A program made the translations under genes and the position numbers. This document shows positions 28,311 through 37,310 of a stretch of DNA of 64,000 bases, piece after piece. Within the stretch, counting starts at the first letter, position 1. Each line of letters begins with the position of its first letter. The notes under the pieces are model-generated. The model had not been told where the DNA came from and did no database searches. It saw only the letters and a program-made list of their open reading frames with translations. Location of the stretch: positions 2,852,001-2,916,000 of the forward strand of contig NZ_CP172346.1 in NCBI RefSeq assembly GCF_044336245.1, in the 5' to 3' direction. Source of the stretch: Schlesneria sphaerica (GTDB lineage Bacteria > Planctomycetota > Planctomycetia > Planctomycetales > Planctomycetaceae).

Positions 28311-28496
28311 GCCTGCTGGCCAAGCCGGAATTGACTTCCCCCGCCATGATCCGCCACAATGCATCAACCCAACCTGTTGCGTCCTGCCTGCACCGCTTGC
28401 CACCGATAAACCTGCCGAACAGCCCGCACCGCACTCCTGAAAATTCTTCAGTACGACATCACTGCTGAACTAACCTCTGAACCTGCCGGGTACTGC

Positions 28497-29906
28497 ATGA
28501 TCAATCCCTACAGAACAGACGCCCTGTTGCCTCAGCCGGGAATGCTGGTGGGACGCCGAACTCTCATTCAGGCCAGCATGTTTGGCGCTGCAAGCTGGGC
28601 TGCGCTGCAGGGAACGGCCGGTAAAAAGGTAACCGCCTCCGAGACTCTTTCAGGTGAAATTGGCTTTGGACGGGCGAAGCGGTGCCTGCTGCTGTTCATG
28701 TGGGGCGGCCCGAGCCAACTGGACACGTTTGATCCCAAGCCCGAGGCCCCCGATGCGGTGAGAGGCCCGTTCAAGACGATCGCGACCAACGTCCCCGGCA
28801 TCAATTTCTCTGAGAACTTTCAGCTTCTGTCTCAACGTGCGGATAAGCTGGCTGTGATCCGCTCACTGGGTCACGACGACCCTGCCCACCTCTCCAGCGG
28901 ACACACGACACTGACGGGGCAACTTCCCCCCAGAAACAAAAGTGATGCGGCTCCCCCCAGTGATCGCGATACCCCGCACATCGGGTGTGTCATGTCAAAG
29001 CTGCGGCCGTCACTGGGGGCACTCCCTTCGTTCGTCACGGTCCCCTGGTTCGCCTATCACCCTGCAGCACCGGGAGGTCAGGCCCCCGGACAAGACTCCG
29101 GCTGGCTGGGACGACAGTACGATCCACTTTTGGCAGCCGGAGACCCGAACGCCCCCGGCTGGCAAGTCCCCTCGCTCTCATTAATCGAAGGTCAGTCGCC
29201 TGACCGTCTGCTCCGTCGCCAGAACCTGCTGACGCTCATGGATACTCAGCGCCGTCTGGTCGATGAGGCGTCGATGTCGCGCCGCCTGAATGCTCAACAG
29301 CAGCAGGCGTTCGGCCTGCTGACCTCCTCCTCAGTGCGACAGGCATTTGATCTTGAGCAGGAATCACCGGAAACACGTGACCGCTACGGACGCAACACTC
29401 ACGGACAAAGCGTCTTGCTCGCCCGCCGGTTACTTGACCACGGCGTCCCGTTCGTCTCCGTGAACTGGCAGAATGACGGCCAAAACTTCTGGGATACGCA
29501 CGGCAACAATTTCAATCGTCTGAAGAACGACCTGATTCCTCCTTCCGACCGCGCTTTCAGTGCCGTACTCGACGACCTAGAACAGTCGGGCCAACTGAAC
29601 GACACGCTGGTCGTGTGGGTGGGTGAGTTCGGACGGTCCCCCCACATTAACGCCAGCGTGGGACGTGAACATCACCCGTACTGCTACTGTGGCGTGATGG
29701 CAGGAGGCGGAATCCGCGGCGGACAGGTCTACGGAGCGAGCGACAAACACGGAGCCTACCCCAGCGACAAACCACTGACTCCTCACGATCTCGTCGCGAC
29801 GATGTACCACGCCCTGGGTGTTGCACCGGGAGAAGTCCTGCACGACGGACTGAACCGACCGCATCAGATCGTGGCGGGACGACCGGTTCGAGAACTGTTT
29901 GTATAA
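28497..29906 (+). CDS. DUF1501 domain-containing protein
   Basis: A 469-residue protein of the planctomycete-abundant DUF1501 family. The N-terminus has a twin-Arg-like leader (VGRRTLIQASMFGAASWAALQ). Family landmarks: CLLLFMWGGPSQLDTFDPKPEAPD, IRSLGHDDPAHLSSGH, LLDHGVPFVSVNWQ, NDTLVVWVGEFGRSPHIN, REHHPYCYCGVMAGGGIRGGQVYG. The fold is alkaline-phosphatase/sulfatase-like; the function is not established. It is usually paired with a DUF1549/DUF1553 cytochrome gene, which is not present here. Confidence 0.92.
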   Translation: MINPYRTDALLPQPGMLVGRRTLIQASMFGAASWAALQGTAGKKVTASETLSGEIGFGRAKRCLLLFMWGGPSQLDTFDPKPEAPDAVRGPFKTIATNVPGINFSENFQLLSQRADKLAVIRSLGHDDPAHLSSGHTTLTGQLPPRNKSDAAPPSDRDTPHIGCVMSKLRPSLGALPSFVTVPWFAYHPAAPGGQAPGQDSGWLGRQYDPLLAAGDPNAPGWQVPSLSLIEGQSPDRLLRRQNLLTLMDTQRRLVDEASMSRRLNAQQQQAFGLLTSSSVRQAFDLEQESPETRDRYGRNTHGQSVLLARRLLDHGVPFVSVNWQNDGQNFWDTHGNNFNRLKNDLIPPSDRAFSAVLDDLEQSGQLNDTLVVWVGEFGRSPHINASVGREHHPYCYCGVMAGGGIRGGQVYGASDKHGAYPSDKPLTPHDLVATMYHALGVAPGEVLHDGLNRPHQIVAGRPVRELFV

Positions 29907-30195
29907 CTTTCGCCACCCCCGTTGGCCGGATGTGCTTGCGTCAATAGCAGCACTCGATTCCCTGCGATGCTCCCCTGTTGAGCCAAGCGTCGAATAGCGG
30001 GACGATGAGGCCCCGGGGCGGCGGCGTGACAGAGCCTCCTTCCCGAGCCCGAATGGTCCCCCCTCGGCGACCCTGCGGTGTGAAAGTTTGCAGGCAGTGC
30101 TTTGACGGAGCTGTGAGACTTGCATCCCTTGTCACCGAAACCCAAGATAGGGCTTCAATGACCGGCGTGCCTTACATGAACCAGGACGATGCACC

Positions 30196-31401
30196 ATGAA
30201 AACACAACCGTATCCACGGCTGGCAACGGGACTGTTGCTCAGCGGCTTGCTGATCGCCATGGGATGTGAGGGAAGAGTGAGCACACCTGCCGCTCCCGGC
30301 GTTCAAACGCCCACTCCGGAGATCGAAACCGAAACCAATTCCGCGGAAACACCCATGCTGACCGTCCAACCCGAACCATTTGGCCAGACCGAAGACGGTC
30401 GGGAAATCAAAGCTTTCAACCTCCGAAACCGGCATGGCATGAAAGTGGGAATCATCAACCGCGGCGGAATCATCACCTCGGTCGAAGTTCCCGACCGCGA
30501 AGGCAAGCTGGAAAATGTCACGCTGACGTTTGCCACGCCCGAGGAATTTCTCGTCAACGGCCCCTACTTTGGCGGGATCTGCGGACGGTTTGCCAACCGC
30601 ATCGCCCACGGCAAATTTGCCATCGACGGCGAAGAGTACCAGTTGGCGGCAAACAACAGCGGTCACCATCTGCATGGCGGAATCGAGCACTTCATGAAGA
30701 AACTCTGGAAAGCCGACCCTTTCCAGAACGAAAAAGCCGCTGGCGTCAAACTCACGTACACCAGCCCTGATGGGGAAGAAGGATTCCCCGGAACCCTCAA
30801 GACGGTCGTCACGTATTCTCTCAACGACGACAACGAACTGCGGATCGACTACGAAGCCACCGTCGAGGGTAAGCCAACGGTCCTGAATCTGACCAACCAC
30901 GCCTACTGGAACCTCGCCGGCGCCGCCAACGGAACGATCCTCGATCACGAACTGACCCTCTTTTGTGACAAGTACATTCCTGTCGACGAGGGTTCGATTC
31001 CCACAGGGGAACTTGCCCCGGTCAGTGGTACCGTCATGGACTTCACCAAGCCAGAAAAAATTGGGACCCGCATCGATCAGACGGTCAACGGGGGAGGTGG
31101 CTACGATCACTGCTATGTGATCAACGGAACCGCCGGAGAGCTTCGTCCCGCCGCTCGGATCGTCGAACCCAAGTCAGGCCGCGTCCTGGAAATTTCCACC
31201 ACCGAGCCCGGCGTCCAGTTCTACACCGGCAACTATCTGGAGGGGACGCGAGAAACAGGAAACGCCGTGAAGCATGGTGCTTTCTGTCTGGAAACCCAGC
31301 ACTTCCCGGATTCACCGAATCGCCCCGAGTTCCCCACCACGCGTTTGAACCCCGGCGAAACCTATCGCCAGACCACGGTACACAAGTTCTCGGTCCAGTA
31401 A
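30196..31401 (+). CDS. galM: Aldose 1-epimerase, predicted lipoprotein
   Basis: Interconverts alpha and beta anomers of aldoses such as galactose. About 401 residues. The leader ends LLLSGLLIAMGC, a lipobox-like site at about residue 25, so the enzyme is probably membrane-anchored outside the cytoplasm, unlike cytoplasmic GalM. A Thr/Pro/Glu-rich linker follows to residue 50. Catalytic landmarks: RFANRIAHGKF, HHLHGGIEHF with the substrate His, LNLTNHAYWNLAG with the catalytic-acid His, and CLETQHFPDSPN with the catalytic-base Glu. A CAGGA site precedes the ATG by 10 nt. Likely processes sugars released from polysaccharides. Confidence 0.92.
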   Translation: MKTQPYPRLATGLLLSGLLIAMGCEGRVSTPAAPGVQTPTPEIETETNSAETPMLTVQPEPFGQTEDGREIKAFNLRNRHGMKVGIINRGGIITSVEVPDREGKLENVTLTFATPEEFLVNGPYFGGICGRFANRIAHGKFAIDGEEYQLAANNSGHHLHGGIEHFMKKLWKADPFQNEKAAGVKLTYTSPDGEEGFPGTLKTVVTYSLNDDNELRIDYEATVEGKPTVLNLTNHAYWNLAGAANGTILDHELTLFCDKYIPVDEGSIPTGELAPVSGTVMDFTKPEKIGTRIDQTVNGGGGYDHCYVINGTAGELRPAARIVEPKSGRVLEISTTEPGVQFYTGNYLEGTRETGNAVKHGAFCLETQHFPDSPNRPEFPTTRLNPGETYRQTTVHKFSVQ

Positions 31402-31542
31402 CCACCGCCATCTCCTGGCAATCAAGACCCCCACCGGGACGGCAGCGAGTCCCCCCCTGAAGGACTCGCCTGCCAATCCCACAGGAACAACAGGTCCACC
31501 CGCCCCGCCGCAACCCGGTCAGAGAAAGTCGACAGGCCGCCT

Positions 31543-32457
31543 GTGTCAATCTACATCGATCCTCACATTCACATGGTTTCCCGCACGACGGATGATTACG
31601 AAGCGTTGGCGGCGGCGGGGGTGAAGGCGATTATTGAGCCGGCGTTCTGGCAGGGGCAGCCACGGACGGAAGTCGGTACCTTCAAGGACTATTTCTCGAG
31701 CCTTGTCGGGTTTGAACGGTTTCGGGCGGCGCAGTTCGGGATCCGGCACTACTGCACGATCGGACTGAACTCCAAGGAAGCGAACAACGAACGACTCGCC
31801 GAACAGGTCATGGATCTCCTTCCCCTGTTTGCCACCAAGGAAGGGGTCGTCGCAATTGGTGAGATCGGTTACGACGACCAGACCGCGACCGAGGAAAAAT
31901 TCCTTCGCCTGCAACTGGAGCTGGCCAAGGAAGTCGGCTTGCCCGTCCTGATTCACACGCCTCACCGCAACAAAAAGCGGGGGACGTACCGGACGATGGA
32001 TGTCATCGAAGAGCATGGCATTTCACCTCACATGTGCATCATCGATCACAACAATGAGGAAACCTACCGCGAAGTGCTCGATCGCGGTTACTGGTGTGGA
32101 TTTACGATCTACCCCGGGACCAAGATGGGAAATGCCCGGATGGTCGACATTCTGCAAGTCGCAGGAGCAGAACGAGTGATCGTCGACAGCTCAGCCGACT
32201 GGGGCAAGTCCGACGTCCTGGCGGTCCCCAAAACAGCCAAGCTGGCAGAAGAGCGCGGCATTCCGCAGGAACACATCGAACTGGCCTGCTACCGTAACGC
32301 ACTGACGGCCTACGCGCAGAGCGGTCAGTTCCAGGAGTCGGACTGGCTGAACCCACTTCCCGTCGATCAGCGAAACCTGTTCCAGGGGAACAGCGTGCTG
32401 CGAGGGGGACAGACACCCCGCGTCGACGAGGCTACTTCAGAGTATCTGATTCAGTAG
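31543..32457 (+). CDS. TatD-related metal-dependent hydrolase
   Basis: A 304-residue metal-dependent TIM-barrel hydrolase starting with GTG. The metal site HxH is in IDPHIHMVSRTTDDY at residues 8-10. Further ligands are the Glu in VVAIGEIGYDD, His in VLIHTPHR and IIDHNNEE, and the last Asp in IVDSSADWGKSD. The DPHIHM/SRTTDDYE opening and the HTPHR/DHNNEE pattern are those I recall for the TatD-type hydrolase found with ebo (terpenoid-precursor export) gene sets. No ebo partners are next to it. Substrate unknown. Confidence 0.82.
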   Translation: MSIYIDPHIHMVSRTTDDYEALAAAGVKAIIEPAFWQGQPRTEVGTFKDYFSSLVGFERFRAAQFGIRHYCTIGLNSKEANNERLAEQVMDLLPLFATKEGVVAIGEIGYDDQTATEEKFLRLQLELAKEVGLPVLIHTPHRNKKRGTYRTMDVIEEHGISPHMCIIDHNNEETYREVLDRGYWCGFTIYPGTKMGNARMVDILQVAGAERVIVDSSADWGKSDVLAVPKTAKLAEERGIPQEHIELACYRNALTAYAQSGQFQESDWLNPLPVDQRNLFQGNSVLRGGQTPRVDEATSEYLIQ

Positions 32458-32616
32458 CTCGGTATAATTGTCTGAGTCGTCCGGTAAGACTCAGGCAGTC
32501 CAATCATGGAAAATTGACCTGGGCTGCCCCTGAAGCGATCGGGACGGACCCTGGTCAGTCTGGAATCCTGATTGACCGATCCCTGTTTGATCACCCACAG
32601 CCGCACAGTGGTCCGC

Positions 32617-34038
32617 ATGTCGCGCGAACGTCTTCTTTTTGTGACCGGCCGACTGGCGGAACCGTCGTTGAAGGTCGTTCTTCAGCCACTCGCCGAGAAA
32701 GCGGGCTTCGACTACGAAATCGCCGTACTCGGCATCTCTGTCGCCGCCCTGATGCATGTGAACTGGGTGCAGCGAAAACTGAAGGTGCCCGCCGGTGTCA
32801 GTCGCGTTATTCTCCCCGGCTGGTGCACGGGAGATCTGTCGCCGCTCTCTTCCCAGTTCGGACTGCCGTTCGAACGTGGCCCCAAGGATCTATTCGACCT
32901 GCCGGAACACTTCGGCAAAAGCAAACGAGCAATCCCGCCACTCGACGACTACTCCATCGAGATCCTGGCCGAAATTAACCACGCCCCGCGGCTGAGTGAG
33001 CAAGAGCTACTGAGTCAGGCTGTTCGGTATCAGCAGTCTGGCGCCAACGTCATCGACCTGGGGTGTATTCCCGGTGAAACCTGGCCGGGGATCGCCGCCG
33101 CTGTCAGGCAATTGCGGTCTGAAGGCCTGCGCGTTTCCGTCGACAGCTTTGATCAAAGGGAAGTCGAGTCGGCCGTCGAAGCGGGTGCCGAACTGGTCCT
33201 CAGTTGTAACGGCACCAACGTCGACTGGGCCTGCAAGGTCCCTGCCGAGTTTGTCGTGATCCCGGACGATCTGCGGAATCTCGATTCCTGGAACGGGACC
33301 ATTGCGAAACTGACCGAGGCGGGGCGATCGTTTCGGCTGGATCCTGTCCTTGAGCCGATCGGCTTTGGTTTTGCCGCGTCGCTTCAGCGGTACTTTGAAA
33401 CACGGCGTCGCTTTCCCGAAATCTCGATGATGATGGGGGTCGGGAATCTGACCGAGCTGACGGAAGTCGATAGCGCCGGGGTCAACTTCCTGCTGGCAGC
33501 AATTTGCGAAGAGCTGCAGATTGCCAGCGTCCTGGCGACCGAAGTCATCAATTGGGGGACCACCGCCGTTCGCGAATTCGATCTGGCCCGGCGACTGGTG
33601 CGGCACAGCGTGCAGAATCGGGTCCTGCCCAAGCATCTGGGGGGCCAGCTCGTCATGCTCCGCGACCCGAAACGACGCGCTCTCGGGGACGAGAACCTGC
33701 GGACGATGGCGGGGCAACTGACCGACCCGAACTTCCGCGTCTTCGCTGAGGGGGGCGAAGTTCATCTGATGAATCGTGACGGCTACTGGCACGGCAGCGA
33801 TCCCTACGAAGTCTTCGACGAGATGCGGGCGAGCACCGGCGGTTCCATGACCGCCGAACATGCCTTCTACCTGGGAATGGAACTGAACAAGGCCAGAACA
33901 GCACTGACCCTCGGCAAGCAATACATCCAGGACGAAACCCTGAGATGGGGATTTTTGACCGTCGACGAAGTCAGTGCTCTCAAACGGCGAAAGCACCGAA
34001 CGGGTGAATCCGAATCCCCCGCACCGGCGGCGGAATAA
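32617..34038 (+). CDS. DUF6513 / dihydropteroate synthase-like protein
   Basis: About 473 residues. Residues 1-110 match the N-terminal DUF6513 pattern (LLFVTGRLAEPSL, then MHVNWVQRKL and VILPGWCTGDL). From about 115 to 380 is a pterin-binding dihydropteroate synthase-like barrel (ILAEINHAPRL, GANVIDLGCIPGETW, LRVSVDSFDQREV, MMMGVGNLTELTEVDSAGVN). Proteins with this architecture accompany tetrahydromethanopterin C1-transfer genes in planctomycetes and methylotrophs (from memory), so it may act in methanopterin-like cofactor synthesis. The ATG at 32617 was preferred over a TTG 15 codons upstream. No other H4MPT gene is in the window. Confidence 0.78.
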   Translation: MSRERLLFVTGRLAEPSLKVVLQPLAEKAGFDYEIAVLGISVAALMHVNWVQRKLKVPAGVSRVILPGWCTGDLSPLSSQFGLPFERGPKDLFDLPEHFGKSKRAIPPLDDYSIEILAEINHAPRLSEQELLSQAVRYQQSGANVIDLGCIPGETWPGIAAAVRQLRSEGLRVSVDSFDQREVESAVEAGAELVLSCNGTNVDWACKVPAEFVVIPDDLRNLDSWNGTIAKLTEAGRSFRLDPVLEPIGFGFAASLQRYFETRRRFPEISMMMGVGNLTELTEVDSAGVNFLLAAICEELQIASVLATEVINWGTTAVREFDLARRLVRHSVQNRVLPKHLGGQLVMLRDPKRRALGDENLRTMAGQLTDPNFRVFAEGGEVHLMNRDGYWHGSDPYEVFDEMRASTGGSMTAEHAFYLGMELNKARTALTLGKQYIQDETLRWGFLTVDEVSALKRRKHRTGESESPAPAAE

Positions 34039-34221
34039 TCAGGTTCTTCCAATTCGACGAAACCAGCCGGCTCCGTTGTGAAGCGAGCAGGGACCCGCAT
34101 CCCCCTGACATGATCGAACCAGCAACTTGCAAACGGGCTCGATCGAAGAGGCTTACCGCATGGACGGCGTGATGCCAGGGACGTGAAGGCGAATGGTAAG
34201 GCGCCTCAGGTACACGTTTTG

Positions 34222-34593
34222 TCACTGAGCACTGCACATGTCAGGTCGCAGCTTCTTGGCTTCACGCAGGTAGACATGGACGATTTCGGACTGCTTCTTG
34301 TCCGTGTTGACGTGCAGCAGGACCCGGATGCAGCGGGGCAGGCTGCTGGGAACAGCAATCTCGGATGCGCACAGCAGCGGGACCTGTTTCATACCGATCG
34401 CGCGGGCCGCTTCAGCGGGGAAAGTCGAAGTCAGATCATGCGACGTCGTGAAGATGGCGGAAACAACTTCGTCGAATTCTGTGATCTCATTCGCCCGGAG
34501 CAGTTCGTTCAGCAGTTCTCGCGTGGCAGAGAGAATTTCCTCGGCCGCGTCGAACTCTACGCTGGTTGCTCCTCGAATACCTCGCACCGACAT
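34222..34593 (-). CDS. aroH: Monofunctional chorismate mutase, AroH class
   Basis: Rearranges chorismate to prephenate on the way to Phe and Tyr. At 123 residues it is the same length as Bacillus AroH and trimeric in that family. Conserved active-site residues are visible: Arg7 in RGIRGATSVE, Glu in CASEIAV, the key Arg in CIRVLLHVNTD, Tyr in VHVYLREAKKLRPD. A GGAGGAG ribosome binding site sits 9 nt before the ATG. Convergent with the DUF6513 gene and divergent from lpxD. Confidence 0.95.
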   Translation of the reverse strand: MSVRGIRGATSVEFDAAEEILSATRELLNELLRANEITEFDEVVSAIFTTSHDLTSTFPAEAARAIGMKQVPLLCASEIAVPSSLPRCIRVLLHVNTDKKQSEIVHVYLREAKKLRPDMCSAQ

Positions 34594-34910
34594 GCTTACG
34601 ACTCCTCCCCGATTCAGCTTACGCAGACTGCTGAAATAAGGGACTTATTCAAAATACAACCAAACACGCCCAACTGCCGGAACAGCGCAGGATGCCATTT
34701 CTCTGGTCACTGAATGGGCTTTTCGGCGGTAGAAATACCCTATTTCGATCGAAATCGCCAGTCGTCCACCGGTTGCAGAATCGGCGAACGGGCTTTGAAA
34801 GAATGACAGTTGCATGATCACTCTTGCCTGATTTGGCAAACTTTTTTACAAAATGAGTGTGGAACATGAGGGATTGTGTTCGTAGAAGCCTTCCGTGGAA
34901 AGGACGCCGC
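34594..34910. promoter_or_regulatory. Divergent aroH-lpxD intergenic region
   Basis: About 315 bp holding the promoters for aroH (minus) and lpxD (plus). Relatively A/T-rich near 34640-34860 (for example GGCAAACTTTTTTACAAAAT). I cannot fix individual boxes. Confidence 0.4.
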
Positions 34911-36011
34911 GTGACTGAATCGGTGGAATCATTGGCCGCATTGGTGGATGGAACAATCTGCGGCGATGCCGCGCGTCTGATCGATGACGCCGCGGCGATC
35001 GAGTCGGCCAATCCTTCCGCAGTCACTTTTGTGGCGGACATGAAGAATGTTTCACGCCTGAAGGATTGTCAGGCGGGCGCGGTACTGATGCCGGCCAAAG
35101 TCGCGGCAATGATCGACGACTCCGTCAGCTTCGCTCGCATCATCGTTGCCGACGCCCAGGTCGCCTTCCTGAAGATACTGCCCCTGTTCCGCAAGATTCG
35201 CAGCCGTCCCGAGCGAGGGATCTCGCCCCACGCTCACATTCACGAAACCGCCAGCATCGGTCCGAACTGTCATGTCGCGGCCGGAGTCTGGATCGGTGAA
35301 GATGTGGTGATTGGAGCCGACTGCGACCTGCTACCGGGCGTGGTCATCGGAGCGGGCAGCCGGATTGGAGACCAAGTCGTTCTGCATCCGAATGTCGTTA
35401 TTTACCACGACGTCACGATCGGGAACCGGGTGATCATCCATAGTGGAGCGGTGATTGGAGCGGATGGTTTTGGCTATCGCTTTGCCGCTGGCCGGTTCGA
35501 GAAAATCCCGCAACTCGGTTCAGTCCAGATTCAGGATGACGTTGAAATCGGGGCGTGCACGACGGTCGACCGGGGGGCCATCGGGCCGACCATCATCGGT
35601 GAAGGAACAAAACTCGATAACCTGGTGATGATTGGGCACAACTGCGAAGTCGGACGTCACAATGTCTTCGCATCCCAAGTCGGCCTGGCCGGCTCATGTC
35701 AGTCGGGCGACTATGTCCGGCTGGGTGGTCAGGTCGGTGTGCGTGACCATGCCAAGATGAACACAGGGGCGACAGTGGGAGCCAAAGCGGGTGTTCTGAA
35801 AGACGTTCCCGCGGGCGAGACCTGGCTCGGTATACCAGCGACGCACGAAATGGAACAGAAGCGGCTCGTCGTCGCCATGCGGCGGCTGCCGGACATGAAA
35901 GACCAGCTCCGCGACCTCGAAAAGCAGGTCGCTGCGTTGGCAGCAGAGCTACAGAAACTGAAGGGGAATCCTCCTGCAACAGATCCGGTCACCCATCGCG
36001 CGGCGGGATAA
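34911..36011 (+). CDS. lpxD: UDP-3-O-acylglucosamine N-acyltransferase
   Basis: Adds the N-linked hydroxyacyl chain to UDP-3-O-acyl-glucosamine in lipid A synthesis. About 366 residues. The GTG at 34911 (VTESVESLAALVDG) was chosen: AAAGGAC precedes it by 6 nt and it matches the usual start of the uridine-binding domain. The left-handed beta-helix hexapeptide repeats run from about 105 to 310 (IGEDVVIGADCDLLPGVVIG, VIHSGAVIGADGFGY), with the catalytic His in NLVMIGHNCEVG near residue 242. A C-terminal helix with coiled-coil character ends it. Followed 192 bp later by lpxI. Confidence 0.95.
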   Translation: MTESVESLAALVDGTICGDAARLIDDAAAIESANPSAVTFVADMKNVSRLKDCQAGAVLMPAKVAAMIDDSVSFARIIVADAQVAFLKILPLFRKIRSRPERGISPHAHIHETASIGPNCHVAAGVWIGEDVVIGADCDLLPGVVIGAGSRIGDQVVLHPNVVIYHDVTIGNRVIIHSGAVIGADGFGYRFAAGRFEKIPQLGSVQIQDDVEIGACTTVDRGAIGPTIIGEGTKLDNLVMIGHNCEVGRHNVFASQVGLAGSCQSGDYVRLGGQVGVRDHAKMNTGATVGAKAGVLKDVPAGETWLGIPATHEMEQKRLVVAMRRLPDMKDQLRDLEKQVAALAAELQKLKGNPPATDPVTHRAAG

Positions 36012-36203
36012 ACTCACGCGTGCTGGAGCCAGATTGAGTTCTGGAGGACGGAAAACACCGCGTGGTCGATCCTGCTGAGGATGGCCGAACGGTGCTTGTG
36101 GACTTTACGACAGCGAAGGGTCAGTAATCTCCGTTGAGGACCGGGAAACTCAAGGACGAGTCGTCCCCGGAAACGGAACTGAATTTAGAAGGGCTTGGAC
36201 TCC

Positions 36204-37097
36204 ATGGATGGAGCCACCGACAGATCACTGAAAGTGGGAGCGCGACGCGTCGGCCTGTTAGCCGGGGCGGGACGTTTCCCAATTTCATTTGCCGAAGCAG
36301 CACGGGACCAGGGGCATCATGTGTATGGTGTCGGCGTGATGGGGATGGCGGCTCCCGAGCTACGCTCGATTTGCCATTCTTACGTCGAGGCGCCCCTGGC
36401 AAGGATTGGGCGAGCCATCAATCTGTTCAAGAAGGCCCGCATCGATCGTGTGGTCATGGCGGGAAAAATTGAAAAGACCGTTCTGTTTCAACCTTTCCGC
36501 ATCCTGCGGCTCATGCCCGACTGGCGTACGATCCACATGTGGCTGGTGTACGCCAAACGCGACCGGAAAGATGATACGCTGTTGCTGGCGGTGATTCGCG
36601 AATTCGAACGCGATCAGATTTACTTCGATTCCGCACTCGATTACTGTCCGGAGCTTCTCGTGAAACATGGTTTCCTGACAAAACGCAAACCGACGGAGTC
36701 TCAATGGAGAGACATCCGCTTCGGCTTTGAACTGGCCAAAGAAATGGGTCGGTTGGATATCGGTCAGTCGGTTATCGTCCACGACATGGCCGTCATTGCA
36801 GTGGAAGCAATTGAAGGAACCGACCGCGCGATCCGACGTTCGGCCGAACTCTGCCGCCGAGGTGGATTCACGGTCGTCAAGGCCGCGAAACCGAAACAGG
36901 ACATGCGGTTCGACGTTCCGACCGTGGGACTGCAGACGATCAAGACCATGCACGAATCGGGTGGCCGTGTGCTGGCGATCGAAAGTGACAAGACGATCAT
37001 TCTGGACGAGCCGGAAGTGATCGAACTGGCCGACAAACTGGGAATCGCCATCGTCGCCGTCAGCGCGGTCGAACTGGAAATGCGTGCCGCTGGCTGA
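36204..37097 (+). CDS. lpxI: UDP-2,3-diacylglucosamine pyrophosphatase, LpxI family (DUF1009)
   Basis: Hydrolyses UDP-2,3-diacylglucosamine to lipid X and UMP, the step done by LpxH in E. coli. About 297 residues. N-terminal GLLAGAGRFPISFAEAAR, middle VVMAGKIEKTVLF, and the signature C-terminal domain AVEAIEGTDRAIRRSAEL, then KAAKPKQDMRFDVPTVGLQTI with the catalytic Asp. The ATG at 36204 has an AGAAGGG site 10 nt upstream. Same strand as lpxD, so the two may be cotranscribed. Confidence 0.94.
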   Translation: MDGATDRSLKVGARRVGLLAGAGRFPISFAEAARDQGHHVYGVGVMGMAAPELRSICHSYVEAPLARIGRAINLFKKARIDRVVMAGKIEKTVLFQPFRILRLMPDWRTIHMWLVYAKRDRKDDTLLLAVIREFERDQIYFDSALDYCPELLVKHGFLTKRKPTESQWRDIRFGFELAKEMGRLDIGQSVIVHDMAVIAVEAIEGTDRAIRRSAELCRRGGFTVVKAAKPKQDMRFDVPTVGLQTIKTMHESGGRVLAIESDKTIILDEPEVIELADKLGIAIVAVSAVELEMRAAG

Positions 37098-37242
37098 AAC
37101 GGAACGTCCGGCGGGGGCGAGTCCGCTGCCGGCTCCCGCGTTCGTTTCACCTGTCACACCAACGTGCGATTGCCCGATGAATTACAAGCAGAGTTGTTCC
37201 GCAGTAGGCGGCGCCCCCTCCGGCTGATCAACTCGCGAAACA

Positions 37243-37279
37243 AAAAGTGCACTGGAGGAGTCACCTTCAGTGCACTTTT
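37243..37279. terminator. Bidirectional Rho-independent terminator
   Basis: A perfect 12-bp stem AAAAGTGCACTG/CAGTGCACTTTT around a 13-nt loop, with A-rich and T-rich flanks on either side. It lies between the convergent lpxI and SIS-domain genes and can terminate both. Confidence 0.85.
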
Positions 37280-37310
37280 CGTTTGGGATCCGATCAATCG
37301 CAGACGAGCA

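Noticed and set aside
28189..28440. Open frame through the 10-bp repeats and possible CRISPR
   Set aside because: There are no spacers, and the product is only PVNPRQPPST repeats.
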